Assembly: GCA_963974125.1 (NCBI GenBank)
Contig: CAXBCH010000014.1
Span: 1 to 64,000, forward strand
Origin: Haliea sp963974125
Lineage (GTDB): Bacteria > Pseudomonadota > Gammaproteobacteria > Pseudomonadales > Halieaceae
Length of the DNA stretch: 64,000 bases
Direction of reading: 5' to 3'
The notes below the pieces were generated by a model. The model was not told the DNA's origin. It saw nothing but the letters and a program-made list of their open reading frames with translations, and ran no database searches. Below, one piece after another: positions 51,706 to 60,930 of this stretch; the stretch's first letter is position 1; each line of letters starts with the position of its first letter. Position numbers and translations under genes: made by a program.

Positions 51706-52725
51706 TCACTCGATCAGCTGTACCGCCAGCCGTGACAGGGGCTCGACAAGGTTGCCGCGGGCGTCTGCCTCGGCGCTGGACGCGGTGCCGATCTGCGCCC
51801 GCTTCTTGATACCCTGGACAATGGCCGCCAGCCGGAACAGGGAGAACACCAGGTAGAAGTTCCAGTTGTCGATACCGTCGCGCCCTGTGCGCTCGCAGTA
51901 GCGGGCGATGTATTCCTCGTCACTGGGGATACCCAGCGATGCGCGGTCGACACCGGCGAGACCCTTCATGCTGCTGTCCCGTGGCAGCATCCAGGCCATG
52001 CACTGGTTGGCCAGGTCCGCCAGCGGATGACCCAGGGTGGAGAGCTCCCAGTCCAGCAGGGCGATGACCCGCGGCTCGGTGGCGTGAAACATCATGTTGT
52101 CCAGGCGATAGTCCCCGTGCACCAGGCTGACGGTGCCGTCGTCCACGGGCATGTTGGCCGGCAGCCACTTGAGCAGGGTTTCCATGTCCGCCACGGTTTC
52201 AGTCTCCGAAGCCCGGTACTGCTTGGTCCAGCGCCCCAGCTGGCGCTCGAAGTAGTTGCCCGGCTTGCCGTAGTCCGCAAGTCCCACGGCTTCGACGTTG
52301 ACGTTGTGCAGCGCCGCCAGGGTCTGGTTCATGGAATCGTAAATGGCGCTGCGCTCGGCATTGTCGGCGGCCTCGGGCAGTACCGGGTCCCAGAGAATAC
52401 GGCCATCCATGTACTCCATGACATAGAACATGGAGCCGATGACCGTTTCGTCCTCACAGAGCACATAGGTACGGGGCACCGGTACGTCGGTGTCCTGCAG
52501 GGCGGAAATGACCCGGAATTCGCGGTCTACCGCGTGTGCGGAGGGCAGCAGTTCGCCCGGTGGCTTGCGGCGCAGGACATAGGATTGGCCGTTGGCGCTG
52601 AGCTTGTAGGTGGGGTTGGACTGGCCGCCGGGAAATTTTTCCGCCGTGAGTCCCTGGTCGATTCCGGGGATGTAATCTGCGAGGTAGGCGGCAAGCCGCT
52701 CCGTATCCATTTGCTGCGCGCTCAT
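51706..52725 (-). CDS. APH-like phosphotransferase (ACAD10/11-type kinase family)
   Basis: 339 aa protein-kinase-like fold. Marks: FPGGQSNPTYKL (glycine loop), YVLRRKPPG (lysine), catalytic HGDYRLDN (about 210) and the metal-binding DWELSTLGHPLADLA (about 230). This family includes the kinase domain fused to acyl-CoA dehydrogenase in ACAD10/11, which phosphorylates 4-hydroxyacyl-CoA. With acyl-CoA genes in this window, hydroxy-acid degradation is a reasonable guess. ATG at 52725 starts MSAQQMD; an in-frame start at 52827 would add a long unlikely extension. Divergent from the acyl-CoA ligase gene. Confidence 0.87.
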   Translation of the reverse strand: MSAQQMDTERLAAYLADYIPGIDQGLTAEKFPGGQSNPTYKLSANGQSYVLRRKPPGELLPSAHAVDREFRVISALQDTDVPVPRTYVLCEDETVIGSMFYVMEYMDGRILWDPVLPEAADNAERSAIYDSMNQTLAALHNVNVEAVGLADYGKPGNYFERQLGRWTKQYRASETETVADMETLLKWLPANMPVDDGTVSLVHGDYRLDNMMFHATEPRVIALLDWELSTLGHPLADLANQCMAWMLPRDSSMKGLAGVDRASLGIPSDEEYIARYCERTGRDGIDNWNFYLVFSLFRLAAIVQGIKKRAQIGTASSAEADARGNLVEPLSRLAVQLIE

Positions 52726-52909
52726 GCAAATCCTTGTTTTCAGAAAAAGGTTAACGAACCAGTCTGTCGCCCTGTTGACAGGCAGACAATGACGTGCCGC
52801 GACAAAAAAATTGACCGCAGGGCCCATGGCGCCGGCGGCGTTGAGCGGGCCGCCGGCTCAGGGTATGCTGCCGCCTCCGCGAATGTATAAGTCTAACAGA
52901 GGTCAAGTC

Positions 52910-54610
52910 GTGTACGAACACTTGCAGCAGGCATGGCAGCAACTGACAGCCACCGGGCAGTTTTTTGAGGTAGAGACCATTGATGTCGGCGGCGTGCCGA
53001 TTCGCAGCTACAAACATGCGCCACCCTCCCTGCGCGAGATCTGGCTGAGCACGGCCGGGCACGGTGACAAGGATTACCTGGTGTTTGCCGGCGAGCGCTG
53101 CAGCTATGCCCAGGCCCAGACCTTTACCGCCAGTATTGCCCACTGGTTGCACACGGAGGGGGTCAAGCCCGGGGACCGCGTCGCCATTGCCATGCGCAAC
53201 TATCCCGAGTGGATGCTGGCCTACTGGGCCGTTACCTCCATGGGCGCGGTGGTCGTGGGCATGAATGCCTGGTGGGTCGCCCACGAGATGGAGTTTGCGC
53301 TGGAAGACGCGGCGCCGGTAGTGCTGATCTGTGACCGCGAGCGCCTGCAACGCTTCGAAGCGGTGCGCGATAAGTTCCCCTCACTCAGGGTCGTGGCGGT
53401 GCGCCTGCAGGACGAGGCCCCGGACTGGGCTGCCGACTGGATGGAGTTGATCAATGCGGAACCGGCGCTGCCGAGCGTCAGCATCGATCCCAATGACGAC
53501 GCCTGTATTTTCTATACCTCCGGCACCACCGGTCGCCCCAAGGGCGCGCGGCTGACCCACCGTGGCTGCGTCGCCAATATCCTCAATGTCGGTTTCATCA
53601 ATACCGTGCAGCCCGTGGCGATGGCCCTGGCCCGGGGTGAGACGCCACCGGCACCCGGTTCGACGCCGGCGCCCAACTCCCTGGTGGCAACGCCCCTGTT
53701 CCACGTCACCGCCAACAACTGCGTTGCCCACGCCACTACCGTGGCGGGAGGCAAACTGGTGCACATGTACAAGTGGGATCCGGCGGAGGCGCTGCGCCTG
53801 ATCGAGGAAGAGCGCATTACCACCTTCAACGGTGTACCGATGATGGCGCGGGAAATTCTCGCGCACCCGGATTTTGCCCGTCGCGACACTTCCTCCCTGA
53901 CCGTGCTCGGGGGCGGCGGCGCTGCGCTGCAACCGGATCTGGTGGAGAAGATCCAGCAGCGCTCGAAGTCCGCGCGGCCCAACACCGGTTATGGCATGAC
54001 CGAGACCAGTGGCATTATCGCCGCGGTTTCCGCCGAGTTCTTTGTCGACAAGCCCGCCAGCGTCGGTCCCGCCATGCCGACCTTCGAAGCCAAGTGTGTC
54101 GGCGCCAGCGGGGAGGATCTCGGCGCCAATGCGACAGGCGAACTCTGGGTGCGGGGCGCGCCGGTGATCAAGGGCTACCTGAACCGCCCCGACGCCACCG
54201 CAGAGTCGATTACCGATGGCTGGCTGCACACCGGCGATATCGCCTACATCGACGACGAGGGCTTCATCTTTCTGGTGGACCGGGCCAAGGACATGGTGCT
54301 GCGGGGGGGCGAGAACATCTACTGTGCGGAAGTGGAGAACGCCCTGTTTGCCCACGAGGACGTGGCCGAATGTGTGGTGTTTGCGGTGGCCGATCAGCGT
54401 CTGGGGGAGGAGGTGGGCGCTGCCGTCCATCTGCGACCCGGTGCCAGCGCTGATCCCGCACACCTGCGCGCCCACTGCGCCGGCCTGCTCGCGCCCTACA
54501 AGGTGCCGCGCTATCTCTGGCTCATGCCCGAGCCTCTGCCACGCAACGCCAATGGCAAGTTCCTCAAGCGTGAGCTGCGGGAGTCCCTGCAGGTAGCCGA
54601 CGCGCTCTGA
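52910..54610 (+). CDS. class I adenylate-forming enzyme, acyl-CoA synthetase
   Basis: 566 aa ligase making acyl-AMP then acyl-CoA. Motifs: YTSGTTGRPKG (about 200), GYGMTETSG (about 362), HTGDIAYIDDEGFIFLVDRAKDMVLRGGENI (about 440-470) and LPRNANGKFLKRELR near the end. Start GTG at 52910 has AGAGG seven bases upstream; an in-frame ATG at 52811 lies before any ribosome site. Divergent from the APH-like kinase gene (184-base gap), a pairing that suggests a shared acid-degradation route. Converges with fpr with no gap. Confidence 0.92.
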   Translation: MYEHLQQAWQQLTATGQFFEVETIDVGGVPIRSYKHAPPSLREIWLSTAGHGDKDYLVFAGERCSYAQAQTFTASIAHWLHTEGVKPGDRVAIAMRNYPEWMLAYWAVTSMGAVVVGMNAWWVAHEMEFALEDAAPVVLICDRERLQRFEAVRDKFPSLRVVAVRLQDEAPDWAADWMELINAEPALPSVSIDPNDDACIFYTSGTTGRPKGARLTHRGCVANILNVGFINTVQPVAMALARGETPPAPGSTPAPNSLVATPLFHVTANNCVAHATTVAGGKLVHMYKWDPAEALRLIEEERITTFNGVPMMAREILAHPDFARRDTSSLTVLGGGGAALQPDLVEKIQQRSKSARPNTGYGMTETSGIIAAVSAEFFVDKPASVGPAMPTFEAKCVGASGEDLGANATGELWVRGAPVIKGYLNRPDATAESITDGWLHTGDIAYIDDEGFIFLVDRAKDMVLRGGENIYCAEVENALFAHEDVAECVVFAVADQRLGEEVGAAVHLRPGASADPAHLRAHCAGLLAPYKVPRYLWLMPEPLPRNANGKFLKRELRESLQVADAL

Positions 54611-55384
54611 TCAGCTCTCGACGAAGGCCCGCTCGATCACGTAGTGGGCCGCTGTGCCGTGGCGGGACTCTTTGAAGCCGCGCTCGTTCAGCAGTCGGGT
54701 CATGTCCTTGAGCATGCTCGGGCTGCCGCAGATCATGAAGCGGTCCCGCTCCGGGTCGATGGCCTCGAGACCCAGGTCAGCGGGCATTTTGCCGCTGGCG
54801 AGCAGGTCTGTCAGGCGCCCGGTGTTGCGGAAGGCCTCACGGGTCACCGTGGGGTAGTAGCGCAGTTTCTGCCTGATGTCCTCGCCCAGGTATTCGTGTG
54901 CAGGCAGTTCCCGGGTAATGCTGTCCTGGTAAGCCAATTCGCTGGCATGGCGGCAGCCGTGGGCGAGAATGACCTTGTCGAAACGCTCGTAGATTGCCGG
55001 GTCCTTGATGATGCTGAGGAAGGGCGCCAGCCCGGTGCCCGTGCCCAGCAGGTAGAGATTCTTCCCCGGCAGCAGGTTGTCCGCGACCAGGGTTCCGGTG
55101 GCCTTGCTGTTAACCAGCAGTTCGTCACCGACGCGGATATTCTGCAATTGGGAAGTGAGCGGGCCATCGGCGACCTTGATGCTGAAAAACTCCAGCTGGT
55201 CCTCGTAGTTGGCGCTGGCCATGCTGTAGGCCCGCAGCAGGGGTTTGCCCTCCCGTTCCAGCCCGATCATGGTGAAGTGGCCGTTCTCGAAGCGGAAGCC
55301 CGGGTTGCGGGTGGTCTTGAAACTGAACAGACGATCGGTCCAGTGGTGGACCTCGGTCACCTGTTCGCGCAGCAGCGTTGCCAT
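54611..55384 (-). CDS. fpr: ferredoxin--NADP reductase
   Basis: 257 aa FAD enzyme moving electrons between NADPH and ferredoxin or flavodoxin. FAD-binding RAYSMAS (about 51-57), NADP-binding GTGTGLAPF (about 113-121) and CGSPSML (about 223) are visible, and length matches bacterial Fpr. Start ATG at 55384. Divergent from a LysR gene with a 12-bp inverted repeat between them. In Pseudomonas the corresponding fpr gene is controlled by the divergent LysR regulator FinR, and this arrangement is the same. Confidence 0.94.
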   Translation of the reverse strand: MATLLREQVTEVHHWTDRLFSFKTTRNPGFRFENGHFTMIGLEREGKPLLRAYSMASANYEDQLEFFSIKVADGPLTSQLQNIRVGDELLVNSKATGTLVADNLLPGKNLYLLGTGTGLAPFLSIIKDPAIYERFDKVILAHGCRHASELAYQDSITRELPAHEYLGEDIRQKLRYYPTVTREAFRNTGRLTDLLASGKMPADLGLEAIDPERDRFMICGSPSMLKDMTRLLNERGFKESRHGTAAHYVIERAFVES

Positions 55385-55436
55385 ATCGTGGTCCTCATGT
55401 GCGGTTGATAGCCAGGTGACAGAGCATAGAGCCTTC

Positions 55437-55494
55437 CCCTATATTGATAAAACAGTTTTTATGGATATAATATATCGATTAAATCAATATAGGG
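55437..55494. promoter_or_regulatory. 12-bp inverted repeat in the fpr/lysR intergenic region
   Basis: CCCTATATTGAT (55437-55448) and its exact reverse complement ATCAATATAGGG (55483-55494) flank 34 bases of AT-rich DNA. Inside lies a weaker near-palindrome ATAAAACAGTTTTTAT (55446-55461). The whole block is strikingly AT-rich for this genome and covers the only space for both promoters. It fits a LysR-type regulatory region with two contact sites. Symmetry is seen, regulator binding inferred. Confidence 0.65.
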
Positions 55495-55501
55495 TTCGGT
55501 C

Positions 55502-56386
55502 TTGCGCTACACGCTGCGACAACTGGAGGTCTTTCTTGCCACCGCGCACCATGAGAACGTCAGCCGCGCAGCGGACAGCCTGGCGATGTCCCAGTCAGCC
55601 GCCAGCGGGGCGCTGCGCGAACTGGAACAGCAGTTTGACGTGCAGCTGTTCGATCGCATTGGCAAGCGCCTGCGCCTGAGCGAACTCGGCCGCCAGTTGC
55701 GCCCGGCGGCGGAGGATTTGCAGGCCCGGGCCCGGGCCTTCGAACAGTCGCTGACCGGGGATGAGGTCAGCGGCCGCCTGCAGGTGGGCGCTACATTGAC
55801 CATCGGCAATTACCTGGCAGTGCCCATGATTGCAGACTTCCGCCAGCGCTATCCAGCTGCCGACATCGCCCTGACAGTGGCCAATACAGCGGCGATCGCC
55901 GAGGGGGTGGCAAATTTCGAGCTCGATATCGGCCTGGTCGAGGGCGAGTTCGTGCACCCTGATCTGCACAGTCAACACTGGCAGGCGGACGAGCTGGCCG
56001 TTTTTGCCGCCCCCGGTCATCCCCTGGCCCGGCGCCGCGCGTTGAGCGATCGGGACCTGCTGCAGCTGGAATGGATCGTGCGGGAGCCGGGCTCGGGCAC
56101 CCGCCAGACCTTCGAGCGCGCCATGCACGGCCTGTTGCCGGAGCTGCGGATAGTGCTGGAGCTGCAGCACACCGAGGCGATCAAGCGGGCAGTGGAAGCG
56201 GGCCTGGGCGTGGGCTGCCTGTCCAGGATCAGTCTGGTGGAGGCGTTCGCCCGCGGCTCCCTGGTCCCGCTGCGGGTGCCCGGGCGCGATTTCAGCCGCC
56301 AGCTCCATATCGTTCTGCACCGTCACAAGTACCATACTGCAGGCCTCAGGCACTGGCTGCAGCTGTGCCGGGAGCGGGCCCATTAA
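55502..56386 (+). CDS. LysR-family regulator, FinR-like
   Basis: 294 aa LysR regulator: winged HTH about 1-60 (RAADSLAMSQSAASGALRELEQQF) and a periplasmic-binding-protein-like effector domain about 90-294. Start is TTG at 55502, giving LRYTLRQLEVF, the normal LysR beginning; no ATG is in frame upstream. Its divergence from fpr and the inverted repeat suggest control of fpr, as with FinR in Pseudomonas, which responds to superoxide or sulfur conditions. The identification as FinR is from context; residues alone only say LysR. Confidence 0.92.
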   Translation: MRYTLRQLEVFLATAHHENVSRAADSLAMSQSAASGALRELEQQFDVQLFDRIGKRLRLSELGRQLRPAAEDLQARARAFEQSLTGDEVSGRLQVGATLTIGNYLAVPMIADFRQRYPAADIALTVANTAAIAEGVANFELDIGLVEGEFVHPDLHSQHWQADELAVFAAPGHPLARRRALSDRDLLQLEWIVREPGSGTRQTFERAMHGLLPELRIVLELQHTEAIKRAVEAGLGVGCLSRISLVEAFARGSLVPLRVPGRDFSRQLHIVLHRHKYHTAGLRHWLQLCRERAH

Positions 56387-56419
56387 CCCGGCGGCTGGAT
56401 CCGGTTACACTTTGCGTCC

Positions 56420-56968
56420 ATGACGACACTCATTTCCACGGAGCACCCGCCCAGGGTGCGGCCAATCGACGCACAGCAGCGGCGACAGGTGGTGGCTGCC
56501 ACCGAAGGCTGGATCGATCGTGCGGGGCAGCTGCTGGGCTTGTCGCTGGCGCCGGTGCCGGTGCTGTTTGATCTCCGCGGCGCTACCGCAGGCATGTTTC
56601 GCGCCCGCGGCAGGGAATGCTGGATTCGTTTCAACCCCTGGATTTTCGCCAAGCATTTTGACGACAACCTCCACGTTACGGTGCCCCATGAAGTGGCGCA
56701 CTACGCGGTGCACTGTCAGCGCCACCGGCGTCGGGTGCGGCCACACGGGCCGGAGTGGCAGCGGGTCATGCGGGGCTTCGGCCTGCCTCCGGAGGTGACC
56801 TTCAAGCTGGATTTGGCGGGAGTTCCGGTCCGGCGCCAGCAGCGCCACGCCTACCGCTGCGCCTGTCGCGACCACGAGGTATCCACTGTGCGCCACAAGC
56901 GCATGCTGGAGGGCCGGGCCCGCTACCTGTGCCGCTACTGCGACGCGCCCCTGCTCCCTGTCCTCTGA
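56420..56968 (+). CDS. sprT: SprT-like zinc metalloprotease
   Basis: 182 aa SprT family. Zinc motif HEVAH at 90-94, followed by RPHGPEWQRVM (about 108-118), the conserved third-ligand region. C-terminal zinc ribbon with CACRDH and CRYCDAPL (CxC ... CxxC). Length typical. Eukaryotic Spartan relatives cleave DNA-protein crosslinks; the bacterial role is poorly known. ATG at 56420. It lies 33 bases after the LysR gene and ends at a hairpin with the DUF748 gene. Confidence 0.9.
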   Translation: MTTLISTEHPPRVRPIDAQQRRQVVAATEGWIDRAGQLLGLSLAPVPVLFDLRGATAGMFRARGRECWIRFNPWIFAKHFDDNLHVTVPHEVAHYAVHCQRHRRRVRPHGPEWQRVMRGFGLPPEVTFKLDLAGVPVRRQQRHAYRCACRDHEVSTVRHKRMLEGRARYLCRYCDAPLLPVL

Positions 56969-56981
56969 GGCGACACCTCAG
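56965..56981. terminator. short hairpin between convergent sprT and DUF748 genes
   Basis: CTGAGG (56965-56970), five-base loop, CCTCAG (56976-56981), perfect 6-bp stem containing both stop codons. No T-run. Likely a weak shared 3' end. Confidence 0.4.
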
Positions 56982-59851
56982 GTGTCCACGGACAGCTCTA
57001 CGCCGCTGAAAGTATTGGCTTCGGCCTCCAGCTCCGGGGCTGCCAGAACCACCCGCTCAGGGTCGACAGCCCCCTCATTGACCAGGAAGCGCTTGCTGCT
57101 GGCAGCGCGATCGCTGGCCAGCGCCAGCAGCGCGCTGTCCGGCACCGGCCACTGGTCGCGCAGGATCCGCGCCTGCTGCAACAGGGACGGCGCCGGCTGC
57201 TCCGGATTCTGCGACGCAGCCGTGTCCAGTTGGGCGTAGCGTTCGGCGATTTCCGCCTGCCAGGCCTCGCTGCGCTCGCTGATGTCCTCCGCGCTGAGCC
57301 CCTGTTGCAGCAGCGCTGCCCGCAGCAACTGCTCCTGCAGGCTCGCCCGGTCTGTCTCCGGGTCGATCAGACCGGTGACAACCAGGCTCAGCCCCGGTCG
57401 CTGTTGCATGGCGGCGGCCAGATCGCGCAGCTTGCCTTGACCGTGACTGTCCAGGTCACTGCCGCCGGCAGGAAAATCAACGGTGCGCAGATCCTCGCTG
57501 CTGCCCACCAGGCTGGCAAGAAAGCTGAAGGGTGCGGTGATCGCCTTGCCGACCAGGTTCACGAAGGCGCCGGCGATGACGCTGCCGAGACTGAACTGCG
57601 GGTTGTTTACATCCCCGCTGACCGGGACCGCGAGGTCGATGACGCCGTTGCTGTCGGTCAGCAGGGCAATCCCCAGGCGCAGCGGCAGGTCGAGGGCCTT
57701 GTCGCTGGCTACCCGGTCGCCCAGCTTGAGCTGGTTGATCACGATCCGGTTGTCGCCCTGCAGGCGGTTGTTTTGCAGGCTGTAACCCAGTTGGGCATTG
57801 AGTGTGCCGCGCTCAATCGCATAACCGGCATAGGTCCCGGAATAGGGCGTCAGGCGGGACATGTCGAGGCCGCGAAAGTCCAGGTCCAGATCCAGGGCCG
57901 GTGGCGACCGCAGGGGGCTGGCGGTGCCGGTCAGGGTCACCGGCGCGTAACCGTCAACCGAGCCGCGCAGGTCCACCTGCAGCGCTTCCGCGGGGTCACT
58001 GCTGAGGTTGGTAATGGTGCCGTCGAGGTCGCCAATGACGGTGCGGAACTGGATCGGCAGTGATTGGTCCTGGAAGTCAATGGCACTGTCGGCGACGAAG
58101 ATCGCCGGAGCGCTGAACTGCCAGGGAGTCTGCTCCCCGGACCCGGACCCGGAATCGGAATCGGACCCGACTTCGGACTTGGACGCGGACCCGGAAGAGG
58201 TGTCCATCTCGGCGTCCGCTTGCTGTTCCAGCAGGCGCTGGATGTTGATGCTGCCATCCTCCTGAATGTGCAGGCGCCCCTGGTAGCCCTCCAGATGCAG
58301 CTCTGCCAGAGTGATGCTGCGTTCCTGCAGGGCTACGGTCAGTCCCTGCCAGTGCAGGTTGTCCCAGCGCGTGAGGGCGTCCTCGGCGCCGTGCAGGACC
58401 ATGGCGAAGTCGGTCACGGCGCCGTCTACGGCCACTGTCTCGGGCTGAAAGTCGGCCAGCGTGAGGCGGCCCGCGGTCCGCGCTGCGCCGCTGCTGATTT
58501 CGGCGCGCAGGAGCGACGGCAGGTTGGGGCCGAACCAGGCCAGCGGCAGTCCCTCCAGGGCAAAGTCGAGTTCCGCGCTACCCGCACCGGGATCCACGCT
58601 GCCCTCGGCTTCCAGGCTGGCGAGCTGGTTGATCTGCAGGGCCAGGGTGAGGGGGCTGGCGCCCCGGCCAGGCCAGTGCAGATCGCGCAGCTCCGCGGTC
58701 AGCGGCCGGACCGTGAGCAGGCCCGGCTCGGTGAACTCGCTGCGCCAGGCCGCTTCGCTGTTGCGCAATTCGAACAGGCCCAGATGCAGGCGCCAGGGGG
58801 AGTCCGTGGCTGTTTCGTCTTCGTCACCCGCCTCGGTTGCGGGCAGTGCAAACAGCTCCGCCAGGCTCACCTGGTCGCCCTGACTCCAGCCGCGCAGGTT
58901 CAGACCATCCGCTGTGACGCGCCCCAGGCCGAGGGTTTGCTGGCTGCCGTCAAGGCTGATAGCGGACAACTTCAGGGATGCCAGTGCCACTCCTGTATCC
59001 GGCAGGCGCTCGCTGTCGCGGGGACTGATCCGCGTATCGATGATCTCGATGTCGCCGTCAGTCACCGAGTAATCCACAGCGTCCTGCCAGGAGGCGCTGT
59101 ACTGCAGGGACAGATTGAGCCGGCTGCTGACAAGTTCGAAAGCGAGCCACGGTTCGGCGAAGCGCCAGATCGGGCGCAGGTCAATGTCCTCCAGCTCCAG
59201 GCTGCCCCTGCTGCTGCCGGCGGCGAGGGACAGGTCCCCCTGCCATTGCAGCTGACCGCCACCCTCGCCGCGGGCCTGGAGGCGATAGGGTTGGCCCGCT
59301 GCCGTGACGGTGGACAGGTCGGTGACTGCCAGCTGCAGGCCGTCCAGGTAGGTATTGTAGCCATCGGGATGCTGCTGGTCGGTGACTTCGATCCGCTGCG
59401 CGCTCAGCTGCAGGGAGCCGATGGCGAGCGCTGGCAGCTCAGCGGAGTCGGTGTCTGGCGGGTTTTCCTCCTCCGTTCCGGGGGACGACGGCAGCAGGTC
59501 GCCGATATTGAGGCTGCCGTCGGCATTGCGCTGCAAATGCAGGTACAGTTGCTCCAGCGCCACGCTATCGAACACCAGGCCCGGGCGGATCAGGCTGGCC
59601 AGGGAAAAATTGACCTCCGCCCGATCGAAGTCCAGGAAGCGACTGCCGTCGGGCTCGGCCAGGGCGCCCTGGCGGATTTCCAGCGCCAGGGTGAACGGGT
59701 TGAAGAGCACCAGCTCGGTGGTGAGGGTGCGCCCCCACTGCTCTTTCGCCAGCCAGGGCGGGAGAAAATTCAGCGCTGGCAGCAGGATAAAAAAGGCAAC
59801 GGCGAGATAGGCGGCGTAGGCGTAAATCAAACCTCGGAACGCGGTTCGCAC
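56978..59851 (-). CDS. DUF748 (AsmA-like) large envelope protein
   Basis: 957 aa with one N-terminal membrane segment (about 10-32) and a long beta-rich periplasmic body of repeating AsmA/DUF748 type. This superfamily includes bridge-like proteins implicated in phospholipid movement between membranes. Near residue 560-580 lies a Ser/Asp/Gly-rich linker (encoded at 58139-58205) made of short imperfect repeats. The last 150 residues are helical with an OmpA-like GSDLDSHGQGKLRDLA segment. GTG at 59851 has AGGAG eight bases upstream; GTG at 59869 is the alternative. Third gene after the GGDEF and AraC genes on this strand. Confidence 0.85.
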   Translation of the reverse strand: MRTAFRGLIYAYAAYLAVAFFILLPALNFLPPWLAKEQWGRTLTTELVLFNPFTLALEIRQGALAEPDGSRFLDFDRAEVNFSLASLIRPGLVFDSVALEQLYLHLQRNADGSLNIGDLLPSSPGTEEENPPDTDSAELPALAIGSLQLSAQRIEVTDQQHPDGYNTYLDGLQLAVTDLSTVTAAGQPYRLQARGEGGGQLQWQGDLSLAAGSSRGSLELEDIDLRPIWRFAEPWLAFELVSSRLNLSLQYSASWQDAVDYSVTDGDIEIIDTRISPRDSERLPDTGVALASLKLSAISLDGSQQTLGLGRVTADGLNLRGWSQGDQVSLAELFALPATEAGDEDETATDSPWRLHLGLFELRNSEAAWRSEFTEPGLLTVRPLTAELRDLHWPGRGASPLTLALQINQLASLEAEGSVDPGAGSAELDFALEGLPLAWFGPNLPSLLRAEISSGAARTAGRLTLADFQPETVAVDGAVTDFAMVLHGAEDALTRWDNLHWQGLTVALQERSITLAELHLEGYQGRLHIQEDGSINIQRLLEQQADAEMDTSSGSASKSEVGSDSDSGSGSGEQTPWQFSAPAIFVADSAIDFQDQSLPIQFRTVIGDLDGTITNLSSDPAEALQVDLRGSVDGYAPVTLTGTASPLRSPPALDLDLDFRGLDMSRLTPYSGTYAGYAIERGTLNAQLGYSLQNNRLQGDNRIVINQLKLGDRVASDKALDLPLRLGIALLTDSNGVIDLAVPVSGDVNNPQFSLGSVIAGAFVNLVGKAITAPFSFLASLVGSSEDLRTVDFPAGGSDLDSHGQGKLRDLAAAMQQRPGLSLVVTGLIDPETDRASLQEQLLRAALLQQGLSAEDISERSEAWQAEIAERYAQLDTAASQNPEQPAPSLLQQARILRDQWPVPDSALLALASDRAASSKRFLVNEGAVDPERVVLAAPELEAEANTFSGVELSVDT

Positions 59852-59931
59852 AGTACGGTCTCCTTGCACGTCAGTGGTCGGCTCGTCACCGTACTATAGT
59901 CAAGTGGCTGCCCGCGGGCATCCACGCAGGT

Positions 59932-60930
59932 TCAGAGTCCCTTGCGATAGGTATAGGGGGTGACGCCGGTCCAGCCCTTGAAGGCGCGAATAAAGGCGCT
60001 GGACTCGGAAAAGCCCGCACGGCAGGCGATATCCTCAATCGACAGTCCCTGCTTGCCCAGGTAGTGCAGGGCAGTATCGCGCCGCAGCTGGTTTTTGATG
60101 TCCTTGAAAGTGGTGCCTTCGGCGGACAGGCGTCGTCGCAGGGTCTGCGGATGGATGTCGAGGGACTCCGCTACCGCGCCCAGTTCCGGCATCTCGTGCA
60201 GGCTGTGGCGTATCTGGTCGCGGACCCGCGCGGTCCAGCTGTTGCGCTGGAAGTCCTGGGTCAGCATCATCAATACCGGATGGCGCAGATAGTGGCGCAG
60301 GCTCTGTTCGGTCTGGGAGATGCGCTTGTCCATCAGTGTCGTCGAAAATACCAGCTCACAGTATTCGGCATCGAAATGGACAGGGTTGGCAAGGAACATG
60401 TGCCGGTAGTCCTCTGGCCGCGCAGCGGGTGCATAGGCCAGGTTGACCGCTTGCAGCGGCAGGTGCTCCTGCACCAGCCAGCTGCCGAAGCGGTGGGCAT
60501 TGAACAGCATCAGCTCGACCGGATAGGGCTTGGGCGGGTCCTGTGTGTCCTGCTGCAGCCGCAGCCTTACCAGGTCGGCCTCTTCCAGCAGGGCGGGGAA
60601 GGGCGTTGCTTCAAACAGCTGGAAAAAGCGGCAGTAGCGGTTCAGGGCCTGCCCCAGGGTTTCGCAGCCGATGACCGCGTGGCACATCATCGACCAGGTG
60701 CCGATTGGCAGGCGGCGACTGGTGTAGCCCAGGGCTTCGTCGTTCATGGCCAGCATGGTGCTGACCTGGAGGTCGGCGAAGCGCTCAATGGAGATGCGTG
60801 CGCCTTCCTCCAGCAACAGGCGGGGGGATATCCGGTTCTTGCGCAGCAGCTGCATGGGATCCAGGCCAATGGCGACGGCGTTGCGCAGCACCGCGCGGGC
60901 GAAGTACACCGATATCGACAGTTCGCGCAC
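59932..60930 (-). CDS. AraC-family transcriptional regulator (OruR/ArgR-like, AraC_E domain)
   Basis: 332 aa. The N-terminal ligand domain (about 15-200) is of the Arabinose_bd/AraC_E type, which often senses lipids or amino-acid derivatives. The C-terminal two HTH motifs (about 235-332) include LDIHPQTLRRRLSAEG and IACRAGFSESSAFIRAFKGWTGVTP, typical of the family. GTG start at 60930 directly abuts the GGDEF stop (TGAGTG), so translation is coupled to that gene. Target genes unknown; regulation of the nearby fatty-acid genes is possible. Confidence 0.92.
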   Translation of the reverse strand: MRELSISVYFARAVLRNAVAIGLDPMQLLRKNRISPRLLLEEGARISIERFADLQVSTMLAMNDEALGYTSRRLPIGTWSMMCHAVIGCETLGQALNRYCRFFQLFEATPFPALLEEADLVRLRLQQDTQDPPKPYPVELMLFNAHRFGSWLVQEHLPLQAVNLAYAPAARPEDYRHMFLANPVHFDAEYCELVFSTTLMDKRISQTEQSLRHYLRHPVLMMLTQDFQRNSWTARVRDQIRHSLHEMPELGAVAESLDIHPQTLRRRLSAEGTTFKDIKNQLRRDTALHYLGKQGLSIEDIACRAGFSESSAFIRAFKGWTGVTPYTYRKGL

